Positions 24,893-37,000 of a DNA stretch of 64,000 nucleotides are shown here, piece after piece. Every line of letters begins with the position of its first letter. Position 1 is the stretch's first letter. The stretch is from Chenopodium formosanum (taxonomy: Eukaryota; Streptophyta; Magnoliopsida; Caryophyllales; Amaranthaceae): positions 73,083,795-73,147,794 of the forward strand of contig CM044874.1 of NCBI GenBank assembly GCA_024500155.1, in the 5' to 3' direction. The translations under genes and the position numbers were made by a program. Below the pieces are notes generated by a model, which saw only the letters and a list, made by a program, of their open reading frames with translations, was not told the origin of the DNA and ran no database searches.

Positions 24893-27815
24893 GAAGCCCC
24901 CACTTTGACTAAGTTTGAAGAAACGCAAGTTTCGAAAACGAAAGTCAAAGTAGCGATAGGGACGGAGAATGATTCAGAACGTTCTGCGATCCTAAATCAA
25001 TCTTATAACGCCGATACCTGCAAAACTAGCATTAGTTAAACAGATAAAAGAGTTAAGAAACGCTTATCTTGCTTCGTCGAGCGCACGTCTCCGAAAGTAA
25101 CTGATTGTTTTGATGACCTCCTACAAGCTAGAGAATGCCATCCCGCTTGAAAACCGCTACGCCTGTAACTGCTTCCAATATAGAAGATTGCTTCGCTTGA
25201 AACGATCCTCCTCCGCATTGATAATATTCCACGTCCAAGGGAACACTATCGAAGATTGCTTCTGTTGAAACAATCCTCAGTTGTTTGTGACAACTCTCCA
25301 CAATCTAGGGAACGCCACCTTGTTGTTTCGATGTTCACTCGTCTCTGAACAAAGAGCTTATTTTTGATATGTTCATGCGTCTCTGAACGAAGAGCTTGAT
25401 TGATATGCCCACGCGTCTCTGAGCAAAAGAGCTTGAAAATAGGAAATGTCCACGCATCTCTGAACAAAAGAGCTTGAAAAGGATTGTCCATGCGTCTCTG
25501 AACAAAAGAGCTTGAAAATAGGGAATGTCCACGCGTCTTTGAACAAAAGAGCTTGAATGAAATGTCCACGCGTCTCTGAACAAAAGAGCTTAAATGAAAA
25601 TGTTCACGCGTCTATGAACAATAGAGCTTCGGTGCTTGAATGTTTGTTGCGATAATGTTCTGAAGAAAAATTTTCGAAGACCAACGTTTGTCGATCTCTA
25701 AAGCTCGCCTGAACTTTGCTTTTGCTAAAACCAGTATGCCGGTGTCTCCGTGATTAGGCGCTTTAAGCTAAGTGAGACGATCTTTCATCAGGTCGATCAC
25801 TTATTGCAATTGTAATCAAACTGACTACTTAATCATGTCAAGTTGCTTATAGGGGCTAACTGGCGTACCAAGGAACCCAAAATTGCTGTATGAAGTCGAA
25901 ATCACCTTTCTGAGAGGCTTCAAGCTCTGTCGTTGCTGAGATATTTCTGGCGCCAAGAATTGATTCTGTCGCCGAATGCTGTGATAGGGTCTTCCCTGTT
26001 CTGCTGCACCTATATTTATTTTTGACTATAGAACTTTGCCAATCTCTTTAACCATCTTAGGGTTGACCTAAGGCTTAAAATTATCTTAGGGTTGACCTAA
26101 GGTTTAATGTTGCTTGACTCATCGACTTGACACGACTCAAGGTATAAACTTGACTTGATATGTTTGACTGACTCGAGGTTGACTCGACTCGAAGTGTAAT
26201 GACACATGTGTTAGACTCAAATCAAAGTGAAATGGCACGACATGACTCAATGTGTACATGACTCGTGTGTGCATTGTAATGTGATCGTGCGACTCAAAAA
26301 TGCAAAAAACAAAAAAACAAAAATTTTCCGTCAATTTTGTGGAGGGTACTGACTTTCTCCCGAAAAAAGAAAGATGTGAAAAAGAAAATCAAAAGTTTGA
26401 AGATGCATGTTGAATGAGTTAAGTCAAATGTTGTTTGATACTATCTCTCAAGGTTCAAGGATTAATTCATCCTAGGCTATCTCAACTGTTGACTCCATAA
26501 TGAAAGTATTTGGGTAACTTAGGCACGGAGGCTAAGCACTTCATACTTCTATGTAATGACAATTATGAGTGATGAGTGATGTGACAAGGCATGCTTCATC
26601 GTTATGTTAAGATTTCGTGACAAAGGGTTCCTAAGGGAAGTATATTTGGTCATGTATCTGTGCAGTGTGTTAAAGTGACACTAAAGTTAGGCCGCAAGAG
26701 CAAGTGTGTGGAAAAATGTATTGAAAAGAGTCAAATGGTGGTGACTCTTAGGCTAGGTAAGCTAATAATATAGGGATCAAGCCCCCAAGTCTAACTCTAA
26801 GCGAAAAGGGATGAGCATAGTAAATCCCTTGATATGATCATGGTGGAAGTGTGAATGTGAATATGAATGCATTTTTATTACGGCCGCACCTCGATGTGAG
26901 GTTGCCTACGTATCCGTTAGGAATCAGGCCGAACGTAGCTCTAGCCGAACCTCGCACAAGTGTGTATACCTCAAAAAGGTATTTTTAAGGGTTGTAACGT
27001 GGTTAGGCTAAAGGTTTAAAGAAGAAGGGGATAAAGGCTCAAGACCCTAGATAAGTCCCCAAGGTGTGCAACCTTGCTTTTAAATCTTTGTATTTTTATG
27101 CTTGAGTTTCTACTCTTTTTTTTTTAGCTCTCTTTGCTTTAGCATTTATTTTATTTTAATAAGTGTGGGCAATCTCGATCATGCGGTGTATCACTCACTT
27201 GGTATTCATGTTTCTCAGTCACGGTACCAAGCACTCGATAAGAGACGCAATTTGAGACGTGTTCTTATCGAAGATATTTTCATATCAAAGACATTGGAAC
27301 ACTTGCCCTTTTGTACACTTTTATTTATTTATTTTTTCTTATTTTTGCTATTTATTTTGATCTTTTGAAATCACTCAAGCTTTTGAGAATTGCATAAGTT
27401 GCACACCATCCCATCCCAAGGTTAGGATGTAGGTTGAAAAAAGAAGGGTCTATCGTTAGACGAGGCTCAAAGTGGTTTATGAAGAAAGGATTGCATATTC
27501 GAAAGGAGATATGATGTGGCTACAAGGGTTGCCTTAAATCATTGGTATACCTTGTGTTTAGTTTGACATGGATTTTATTTATTTATTTTTTTTTTAATGC
27601 AACATAATGAAATGATCATATATAAGGAAATAAATGCTCATTTTTATTAAAGGAAAAGGAAAAAAAAGACTACAAAAATAATCTAAAGGATAAGAAAAGG
27701 TGCCTATGTTAGACTTATTGGGGAAGGGGTAAAATGAAAAAGAAATAGAAAAAGAGGTCATGAACTCTTGTCGTTGAAGCTCGTCTCTTGTCTTGTATTG
27801 TTTCCTTTATCATCA
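24893..27815 (-). other. Element 3 interior, 3' non-coding half
   Basis: Polypurine tract complement at 24893-24907. Then come the segment shared with element 2 (to about 25330), an element-specific minisatellite (25340-25640), the 'aggcgctttaagctaagtga' block (25745 on), GACTC-rich sequence (26115-26260), the conserved block (26878-27003), and AT-rich filler to the solo LTR target site. No coding sequence is supported. Confidence 0.7.
25340..25640 (-). repeat. short minisatellite 'cgtctctgaacaaaagagct' of element 3
   Basis: About seven units of roughly 40 bp on the plus strand, each with CGCGTCTCTGAACAAA(A)GAGCTTGAA and a short variable tail. Two or three related units exist in the inverted copy near 12065-12190, so the array expanded only in element 3. 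The minus-strand frames across it (such as 25246-25569) are repeat-encoded and not called genes. Confidence 0.75.
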
Positions 27816-27820
27816 CTCGC

Positions 27821-29194
27821 TGTAGACACCCATTTGTGTCTCCCCAAAATCAAACCCAGTGATGAGTACCTTTCACGTCGAATCATAATCGAATGAAATG
27901 AAAGTGTGGAAAGGTCTAGTGTTGCGGAAAGTTTTTATTTCTTTTCTCTTCTCTCTGTTTTTGAAAACTTATTTTAAGAAAACAGCCAATCCAGTTTGGT
28001 TGGTCCATGATATGGGTCCAATAATAGTGTAGTTGGATGGGGCTTGCAAAGACTTTTCCAACGATATATTATAAGCCCAATTCCGATGGATATTGAGGAA
28101 GTTATGGCCAATTTACCAAACTGGGCCCGGTTTGAGCTTTATGTGCGGCCCAATGATCTAGGGGAGGGCCTAATGTGATTTATCATTCCTAATGCAATTA
28201 GGAACGATTTTAGTCTTCTAGAGTCTTCTAGAAGGTTCTTTTCATTCCTAATTCAATTAGCATTGATAAGTTGACTTTGTTGACTTTTCAGAGTTTTAAT
28301 CAAAATCAAATAGCATTTTCGAAGAAATTATGTTTTATTGATGTTATGATGTAGAAATCATGTTTATATTGTTATTATGATATTCCTAGTATCATGTCTA
28401 GGTTAATTTTAATATTAAATATGATTGTTGTGATGCTCCTTACGCTCTTCCTAATATTTATGATTGCTAGTATCATGTTAGAGCTAAATATTTGATTTTT
28501 ATTGCTTAGTGACATGCTAGGGTTTGTTATTAATCTTGTTAGTATCATGCCTAGGATCTTGATATTATTATGCTTTAATGTTAACATGAACATGATTATG
28601 ATTATAATTATTATTATGAATATTATTATTTTGATGATGATTATTTTATTTATGATGATTATTTATTGTGTTGCTTGATATTTATTGCTTGATCACCTTT
28701 TGTGCATGTTAAAGGGAATTGATACTTGTAATCACGCTTAATAAGATAATTGATAATCTTGTTTAGGGTTAATTGTGATTATAAATTCAAGTGATCGCCA
28801 ATAATAGTTTATTTGTGCATTAATATTCAACCAACATAGATTAAACAGGTTTAGGGTTAATCCTATTGATTGTATGTTAATCAGAAAGCGCACATGAATA
28901 CGAGCAGAATAAAGTAGAGGCCTATTATTAGGGCAGATCCAATCTCTTTTAGGTTGGGTTTGTACCTTCATCCCCGAACCCTTATTTGGTTCATGACCTT
29001 ATGGAGTTGACGATCTCTTGGATCGTTAAGGGGTGTAACCTTCACCTCGTGAACGGTTTACAAGTTCCTTAAAAAACTTGTTGGCGACTCTTTTGCTCTA
29101 TCTTCTTCCCTTTTGGATGCCACCGTACTTTAGTGTATGATCACAGTGGGGTTCAAGCTAGTGGGATTTTAAAAGCTTGAAATTATTCCCTACA
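27821..29194 (+). mobile_element. solo LTR of the same family, opposite orientation, internally deleted
   Basis: 1,374 bp from TGTAGACACCC to ATTCCCTACA, with perfect target duplication ctcgc (27816-27820 and 29195-29199). There is no polypurine tract before it and no primer-binding site after it, so it is a solo LTR left by recombination between two LTRs. It is about 0.5 kb shorter than the others. Near 28340 the sequence jumps from 'cgaagaaattatg' to 'ttttattgatgttatgat', removing the GGCGC cluster and TATA-box region. It sits near the gag 3' end of element 3. Confidence 0.85.
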
Positions 29195-29199
29195 CTCGC

Positions 29200-31245
29200 T
29201 CTTCTTGTTAACTGGAGGTATGGGAAGCTTGTTATTATCAATCAAATGTTGGATAGCCTCCTTTAGCTTCCAACAGCTCTCAGTAGTATGACCCCTACCT
29301 TGGTGGTACTTGCAGTGTTCGTCTGGATTCCAACTAGGCAATCTTTTCTTAAGTGGGGGATCTTTAATAGGTCCTATGGGAGTAATGATTCCCTTGGCAT
29401 AGAGTCGATCGAAAGCATCATCGTAGCTAACTCCAATAGGGGTAAATTCCCTTTTCGGTTGCTTTCGATTACTCATGGCTAGGATCTCACTAAGGTCGAA
29501 AGTACCAACGCTATTACTAGAGTAGGTGTTTTTGGAAGAAGAAGGATAGTCGTTCTTCTTCCCTTTACAGCCACTGATACTATTGTTACTAATCTTCGCC
29601 TTCTGGTCGTGCGGAGGAACATGAAGGAAATTTGAATCAATGAGATCTTGAACACGATCTTTGAGGGCGAGGCATACTTCGGTGGTGTGACCACGACCTC
29701 TATGGTATCGACAATAAGAATTTGGATCCCAATTGGGAAACCGTTTTTCAGGTGGAGGGTCTTGACTGGGACCAATGGGATGGATAAGACCTTGATCGTG
29801 AAGACAGTCGAAAGTTTCATTGTAAGTCATTCTTATTGGTGTGTATTCTTCAATGGTCCGTTTTGCTTGTGGCTTAGGAGCATTGAGTTCTTCATTAAAC
29901 TCTTGGCGAGAATTTTGTTCAATGGCCATCACCCGATTTGCTAATCCTTTTAGAGCATGGCAATGACATCTTGCAGTTTTCTAATTTCCTCTTTTAAACT
30001 TGACGAGTCTTCCTTGGTATTATCTAAGAAAAGACTTTCATCCTCCTCAATTATGGCCACTTCATTGAGAGAGGTCATATAAGCTGTCTCGATCATAGGC
30101 TCTCCTACAGGTGTGATAAGAAGTGATGGATCAAAGGATGCTTGGTCATCTTCAATGGCTAGAATCTCGAAAGTTTCATTGTCATCGATCAGATCTTGAA
30201 TAGCTTCTTTGAGTTTCCAACACTCCTCGGTGTCGTGACCCTTTCCTTGGTGATATTTACAATGCTTATTAGGATCCCACTTAGGTGGCCTGGCTTCTGG
30301 AACCGGATCTTTGATGGGCCCTATGGGCATGACTAGTCCTTTGTGATGTAGCTTCTCAAAAGCCATTTCATAACTTATACCAAGTGGAGTGAACACCCTT
30401 TTTGATATCTGGATTCGTGGTTTAGAGGCATTCGTGGCATGTACTTCATTAATGGGAGAGGAAGAAGAAGGATGGTCGCTCTTCTTTCCTCTCGCACTAT
30501 TTTCTTTCAGAAGGTCATCTTCAATGTCAATGCCTATATTATAGACCATATTAGCGGAAGTTTCCCTCCATTTATTGAAGAAAGAAGTGAACCCTTCGTT
30601 TTCCTTTTGTTTTAACATCTCAAGTTGTCTGTGGTCTGTCTCGTCTTGGATGTTGCACTTATATCTATCTATGAAAGCATTTGTTATCGACTCCCAAGGA
30701 GAGGTTTTTTCTTTCTTGAGAGAAAAGAACCATTGTTGACAAACGGTTTCGAGAGATAGTGGGAACAGAGAGAGGAAAACTTTCTTATCGATACCTTTAA
30801 TGCTCATTATAGTTTCAAAAGCTCTTAGATGGAAGTAAGGGTTATCTGTTGCCTTGAATTTAGGGATGTCAGTGGCGTTGAACTTATGCGGAAGAAGTTC
30901 TTTATCCAGCGAGACCCCTTGTGAACTCATGCCCTGAAATTTATATTCACTAGATAGCTTGCTTAAACTATCTTGCATGAGGTCCATCTGTTTTTGCTTC
31001 ACGGGATCATCGACCCTAAGTGCGAGAAGTTTCAGTGTCTCAGTCACAGTAGCCAGTTGGTTCTTAAGATCATTGACTTCTTCTTGAGTTGCCAATATCT
31101 TCTTAGCCTTCCTCTTTTGATGAATCGGTTTATCAAAAAGCAGACTTGAATAAAGAGGTTGTCCTTGATTAATCGCCCTTCTCTCCTCGACCAAGTACTG
31201 TGGGAAAGGAATTTGGGGATATTCATTATTAATTATTTGACTCAA
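29200..31245 (-). pseudogene. gag of element 3 (frameshifted, three knuckle modules)
   Basis: Two minus-strand frames, 29950-31245 (431 codons) and about 29183-29932 (249 codons), form one gag separated by a small frameshift near 29950. The first frame has a retrotransposon gag core (residues roughly 120-240, with motifs such as FNKWRET and SLETVCQQWFF) and then a repeated module. The module reads F/YTPxGxSY..AF..L..KG...PIGP..DP, followed by CKYHQGKGHDTEEC, a CX2HX4HX4C variant of the CCHC knuckle. Two more modules follow in the second frame (CRYHRGRGHTTEVC, CKYHQGRGHTTESC). The first frame starts at a TTG with an in-frame TAG two codons upstream, so the true start is not evident. The solo LTR interrupts the last codons. 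Gag would form the capsid and bind element RNA; this copy is defective. Confidence 0.8.
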
Positions 31246-32768
31246 ACTCTATTCAACATGCAATGGATGGAGGAAGTGAAGAAAAATTGGAATAGAATGT
31301 GAAAGAAGATTTAGATGGAGGGATATGAAGAATTAGGAATAGAATGTACCCTCCAACTCAAATGACGGAAAAGACCGACTCATTCATGAACCTAAGATAT
31401 GGTAAAGGTGACATATACTCAAGGTGTGTGCTAAGATTAGTGAGTGTATGTGACATGTTTGGACTCGTGTCATGACCATGTGGCTAGACTATGTGACTAA
31501 GACTCGATTAATGACTCGACAAGGTGTTATTGACAGCGAAAATTAACCGACTTAATTAGAAAACTGGTTAATTAGACCTTAGGTGATGACTCGACCAATA
31601 ATCCGAACTATCGGCCAAGCGACAGGACTGGCGTCACACTGTGGAGCTTGGCGCCAGACAACATAGCTGTCGTCAGGCGCTACACTCCATAGTGTGGCGC
31701 TACAGCTCAGACCTTGGCGCCAATATTGGAGCTTCGGTCCGGGACTGTTTTCGGTGTTATTAGTCAACTGGGGTATGCCTAAGGTCGTACTAGGTCAATT
31801 CCAATTAAAATATTAGACTTCATTGATACAAATTAATTAATTAATTAATTAATTAATTAATTAGGCAAAGTTCTTTAAGCCATTAATTTATTTAGTCTCA
31901 ACACAAGTCAACAAACGGTTAAGAGAAACACCGAATATATATGCACAACAAATAATGCACACTTAGTCAAGTAGGCACAATATGATGCAATGAGTTCGCA
32001 ACCTGAGCATGACTCTAGTTATCTAAAGTTCGGGATTTGGTTTAGTCAATAGAGGGTCCATGGTTAATTGTCCGGATGCACCACGCGGAAGCCTAACCGT
32101 GAAGGGTTGGCGCGAGTGGATAGGACACCGCAAGCTTTAGAAAAACTTGCTTCCATGGTTTGGTGAATTCAACATCTCGGATGTACCCTTTGTTGCACGG
32201 AGCGTTCAATCGGGTAGACGGAGCATGAATTCCCAGAGGGTTATGTCCATATGTAGAACACATATGGGTTTCAGAAAAGTGAGAAAAAATTCAATCAGGA
32301 AGTAGGATCGAGCAAACAATACGAAAAACTGGTCGAAATTAGAACCTATATTTCTGGCTCGGTATTGGGGGAAATTGGCGCCAGCAATCACATATTGGCG
32401 CCAGATTTTAACTGTAGCGCCTGGCGCCAATGCTGGCGTCTGGCGCTACGGCTAAAAGTCTGGTGCCAAGCTCTGGCCCCTGACGCTACTTCCCACATGT
32501 CTCAGCAGCTTTCTGTGCTCGATAAAATCTTCAAGTTTCGCGCGGTGTTATTTCAGTCCTAGTAGTGAAAGATATTTCTCAAATTTCCTACATGTAAAAT
32601 CCTATGTTTTTGACTCATTACGAATGGTCTTTCCAATGAGATCCTTTTTATGCATATGACAATAATGTTAATCAAAATTACGCACATGAAATACTTAGAA
32701 CTTTTCGAGTCTCATCCACTCATTCTAAATCATTGCCGAAACAAATTCAGAAATTAAAATAGAAATCC
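31246..32768 (-). other. Element 3 5' leader, non-coding
   Basis: Between the gag start and the primer-binding site. Contains (TTAA)n around 31825-31862, GGCGC clusters at about 31610-31740 and 32375-32495, and sequence colinear with 17070-18368 (element 1) and 37000-38460 (element 2). No ORF of note. Confidence 0.65.
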
Positions 32769-32786
32769 TCCCCCGTGGAGTCGCCA
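32769..32786 (-). other. primer-binding site of element 3
   Basis: Minus strand TGGCGACTCCACGGGGGA, five bases after the end of the 5' LTR (..TTCCCTACA GTTTT). Same position and near-identical sequence in elements 1 and 2. Confidence 0.65.
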
Positions 32787-32791
32787 AAAAC

Positions 32792-34732
32792 TGTAGGGAA
32801 TAATTTCAAGCCTTTAAATCCCACTCGCTTGAACCCCACTGTGATCATACACTAAAGTACGGTGGCGTCCAAAAGGGAAGAAGATAGAGCAAGAGAGTTG
32901 CCAACAAGTTTTTAAGGAACTTGTAAACCGTTCACGAGGTGAAGGTTACACCCCTTAACGATCGAAGAGATCGTCAACTCCATAAGGTCTAGAACCAAAT
33001 AAGGGTTCGGGGATGATGGTACAAATCCAACCTAAAAGAGATTGAACCTGCCTCTACTTTATTCTGATCGTATTCATGTGCGCTTTCTAACTAACATGCA
33101 ATCAATAGATTTAACCCTAAACTTGTTTATCTATGTTGGTTGAATTTAATGCACAAATAAACTATTATTGGCGATTACTTGAATTACAATCAAACTAACC
33201 CGAACAAGATTATTAAATATCTTATTAAGCATGATTACAAGTACCAATTCCTTTTAAGCATGCAATAAAGGTGATCAGATAATAAATAATAAGCATCAAG
33301 CAACATAATAATAATCATGATAATAATTATAATCGTTATCAAAATAATAATAATAATATTCATAATATTCATAATCATCATAAATTATAATAATTATAAT
33401 CATAATCATGTTCATGTTAATATTAAAGCATAATAAAAGCAAGATCCTAGGCATGATACTAACAAGATTAATAACAAGCCCTATCATGTCACTAAGTAAT
33501 AAAAATCAAATCTTTAACCCTAACATGATACTAACAATCATAAATATTAGGAAGAATATAGGAAGCATCATACTTAATCATACTTAATATTAAAGTTACC
33601 CTAGACATGATACTAGGAATCAAAATAACAATCTAAGCATGATTTCTACATCATAATATCAATTAAAAACCATTAAAGTACTTACTTTGATGCCTCGTAC
33701 CTCTTTCTAATAACAAAATACACACGTTAGTAACTTCAAGGAAAATAATAAACAAACAATTAAATTAAATAATTGAAAGAGAGATTTTGGGACCAAACCC
33801 TCATAAATTAAAACCTTTCATGTCTAGGGCGAAGGCAACTTCGAATATGGCTAGGTGTTTCTAGATCTTGTGAATGCGGAATTTTGTATAAAAACAAAGT
33901 AAGAAAGAATTGAATGAAAGAGAGAATGCTAAAGAATTAAAACTTGTGAATGATTCTTGATTGTAGGTGAATCAAAACGGAGTTTTTAATACGATATTTA
34001 TAGAGAAAATCAGCCAAAAAAGATAATTTAACAAAACAGAGTCTGACGCACGTAAAACAAGGTTGGCGCCAACCCTGGCTAGCTGGCGCCAGGCACTAAT
34101 GGCTAGCGCCTGGCGCCAAGCCTGGTTCCAGGCGCCAAGGCCTGGGGTTGGACGCCAGTCTTGATTTTAACGCGTTTTCGAAAATCCGATAAGTTTACCG
34201 TACTAGAGGATAAAATAATATAATTTCTCCGAAAATGCTATTTGATCTTGATTAAAACTCTGAAAAGTCAACAAAGTCAACTTATCAATGCTAATTGAAT
34301 TAGGAATGAAAAGAACCTTCTAGAAGATTCTAGAAGACTAAAACCATTCCTAATTGCATTAGGAATGATAAATCATATTAGGCCCTCCCCTAGATCATTG
34401 GTCCGCATATAAAGCTCAAACCGGGCCCAGTTTAGTAAATTGGCCATAACATCCTCAATATTCATCGGAATTGGGCTTATAATATATCGTTGGAAAGGTC
34501 TTTGCAAGCCCCATCCATCTACACCACTATTGGACCCATATCATGGACCAAACAAACTGTATTGACTGTTTTCTTAAAATAAAGTTTTCAAAAACTGAGA
34601 GAAGAGAAAAAAAAATTAAAAACTATCCGCAACACTAGACTTTCCACACTTTCACTGCATTCGATTATGATTCGACGTGAAAGGTACTCATCACTGGGTT
34701 TGGTTTTGGGGAGACACAAATGGGTGTCTACA
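32792..34732 (-). repeat. Element 3 5' LTR
   Basis: 1,941 bp, near copy of 22964-24892. It lacks a dozen or so bases around 33050 ('gcctctac' instead of 'gccctaataataggcctctac'). Followed by target duplication aatat at 34733-34737, after which element 2 resumes. Confidence 0.87.
33995..34002 (-). promoter_or_regulatory. TATA box in the element 3 5' LTR
   Basis: TATAAATA on the minus strand, preserved at the same relative site in elements 1 (41512-41519) and 2 (39798-39805) and in the inverted LTR. It would place transcription start just downstream, defining U3/R. Confidence 0.55.
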
Positions 34733-34737
34733 AATAT

Positions 34738-35714
34738 GAATGTATGTTTATTACGGCCGCACCTTGATGTGAGGTTGCCTACGTATCCGTTAGGAATCAG
34801 GCCGAACGTAGCACTAGATGAATCTCGCACAAGTGTATGTATACCTCAAAAAGGTCTTTTTAAGGGTTGTAACGTGGTTAGGCTAAAGATTTGAAAGAAG
34901 AAGGGGATAAAGGCTCAAGACCCTAGATAAGCCCCCAAGGTGTGTAACCTTGCTCTTGAATCGTTGTATTTTTATGCTTGAGTTTCTACTCTTTTTTAGC
35001 TCTCTTTTTGCATTAGCATTTATCTTTATTTTTATGAGTGTGGGCAATCCCAATCATACGGTCTATCACTCACTTGGCATTCATGTTTCTCAGGCACGAC
35101 ACCGAGCACTCGATAAGAGACGCAATCTGAGACGTGTTCTTATCAAAGATATTTTCATATCAAAGACATTGGAACATTTGCCCTTTTGTACACTTTTATT
35201 ATTTATTTTCTGTTTTTATTTTTAATCTTTTGATGTCACTCAAGCTTTTTATGAAATTGAAAACTGCATAAGTTGCACACTATCCCATCCCAAGGTTAGG
35301 TAGATATGGGTTGAAAAAGAAAGGTCTATCGTTAGATGAGGCTCAAAGCGGTTTATGAAAAAAGGATTGTATATTAGAAAGGTGAAAGGAGATATGATGT
35401 GGCTACAAGGGGTGCCTCAAATCATTGGTATACCTTGTGCTTAATTCAACATGGTTTTTTATTTTTTATTTATTTTTTGTTTTTTTTTGTTTATTTAACG
35501 CAATATAATGAAATGATCATATATAAGGAAATAAATGCTCATTTTATTAAAAAGGGAAAAGGAAAAAAAAAACTACGAAATTAATCTAAAGGAAAAGAAA
35601 AGGTGTCTATGCTAGACTTATTGGGGAAAGGAGAAAATGAAAAAGGAATAGAAAAAGAGGTCATGAAATCTTGTCGTTGAATCTCGCCTCTGTCTTGTGT
35701 TGGTTGCTCCGACA
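34738..35714 (-). other. Element 2 interior after element 3, non-coding with conserved block
   Basis: Resumes element 2 with 'gaatgtatgtttattacggc' and the conserved block 34751-34873. Then AT-rich filler colinear with 16100-16880 of element 1 and 27000-27800 of element 3. No coding signal. Confidence 0.65.
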
Positions 35715-37000
35715 TCATCCAGTTTTCTCGCTAGCTAGAGGCAATGGGATCTTATTTGCCTCTATGAGATCTTGAATGAGGTTTTGAAACCTGTAGCATT
35801 CATCAGTAGTATGACCGCGCCCTTGATGGTACTTGCAATAGGAGTTTGGATTCCATCTCGAAGATCGATTTTCTGGTGTTGGATCCTCGGTAGGGCCAAT
35901 AGGTTTGATTATTCCTCGATCATAGAGACGATCGAAAGCAGCATCGTAGGTCATTCCAATGGGTGTGAACTCTCGCCTGGGTTTCCTTTTAGATCCTTGA
36001 TTGTCCATGGCTAAGACACCATTATGGTCAAAGGTACTGACATTATTACTAGAGTAGGCGTTTTCGGAAGAAGAAGGATTGTCGTTCTTCTTTCCTTTCC
36101 AGCCACTGTGGTTACTATTGTTAGTAGCTTTTTGCTTTGCGAGGTCGTCTTCGATTTCAATTTCGATGTCATAAACGGCCTTGAAAGTATTCAGATTGTG
36201 TTGATATTTTAAGTGCTTTGAATACTTCTATTGGAGATTCTTGATAAACATCCTCACAGACTCCTTTTCGGTGGGCACCTCAATCATCTTGGAGAAAGTT
36301 TCCCTTCATTTATTAAAGAAAGAAGTAAATCCTTCATTCTCTTTTTGTCTTAGCATCTCAAGTTGTCTATGATCGGTTTCAACTTGAATATTGCACTTAT
36401 ATCTATCAATGAAAGCGTTTACTATAGATTCCCAGGTAGAGGTTTTCTCTTTGTCAAGGGAGAAGTACCATTGTTGGCAAACGGTTTCAAGAGATAGTGG
36501 GAACAGAGAGGGGAAAACCTTCTTATCGATACCCTTAATGTTCATTATAGTTTCGAAAGCTCTTAGATGGAAGTAAGGGTTATCTGTTGCCTTAAATTTA
36601 GGGATGTCAGTGGCGTTGAACTTATGTGGAAAAAGTTCCTTGTCCAGCGAGACCCCTTATAAACTCATGCCCTGAAATTTATAATCGTTAGATAGCTTGC
36701 GTAGACTTTCTTGCATGAGGTTCATTTGTTGTTGCTTCACGGGATCATCGATCTTGAGTGTGAGTAGCTTCAGTGTCTCAGTCACGGTAACCAATTGGTT
36801 CCTAAGCTCATTGACTTCTTCTTGACTTTCCATTATCCTTTTAGCCTTCCTCTTTTGATGAATCGGTTTATCAAAAAGTGAGACTTGAATAAAGAGGTTG
36901 TCTTTGATTAATCGCCCTTCTCTCCTTGACCAAGTACTGTGGAAAAGGAATTTGGGGATACTTATTGTTAATTATTTGACTCAAGCTTTATTCGACATGC
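35715..37000 (-). pseudogene. gag remnant of element 2 (one knuckle module)
   Basis: Pieces of the same gag as element 3. The N-terminal part (about 37000-36550) is broken by a frameshift near 36880 and by stops. The gag core fragment is 36306-36545, and one module lies at 35715-36008 with CKYHQGRGHTTDEC and an end SEKTG-stop. Only one CX2HX4HX4C module is present, against three in element 3. It retains a core stretch after KWRET (about 36180-36310) that element 3 has lost, so the two gags carry different deletions. Confidence 0.75.

Larger units (their letters stand above)
22964..34732 (-). mobile_element. Element 3: gag-bearing non-autonomous LTR retrotransposon nested in element 2
   Basis: 11,769 bp with a perfect target duplication aatat (22959-22963 and 34733-34737). 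LTRs 22964-24892 and 32792-34732 are the most similar pair in the window: by eye, few substitutions in the first 150 bp plus one short deletion. Order on the minus strand: 5' LTR, primer-binding site (32769-32786), about 1.5 kb leader, gag (31245 to about 29200), non-coding filler with conserved block and minisatellite, polypurine tract (24893-24907), 3' LTR. An opposite-strand solo LTR interrupts it at 27821-29194. No RT, RNase H, integrase or protease motif was found. Confidence 0.87.

Noticed and set aside
25246..25583. Minus-strand frames of 82-107 codons with repeated LFCS/RRV-like words
   Set aside because: By-product of the element 3 minisatellite at 25340-25640; no start context, no homology.
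29288..29944. Plus-strand frames of 64-98 codons opposite gag
   Set aside because: Shadows of the gag reading frame on the minus strand.
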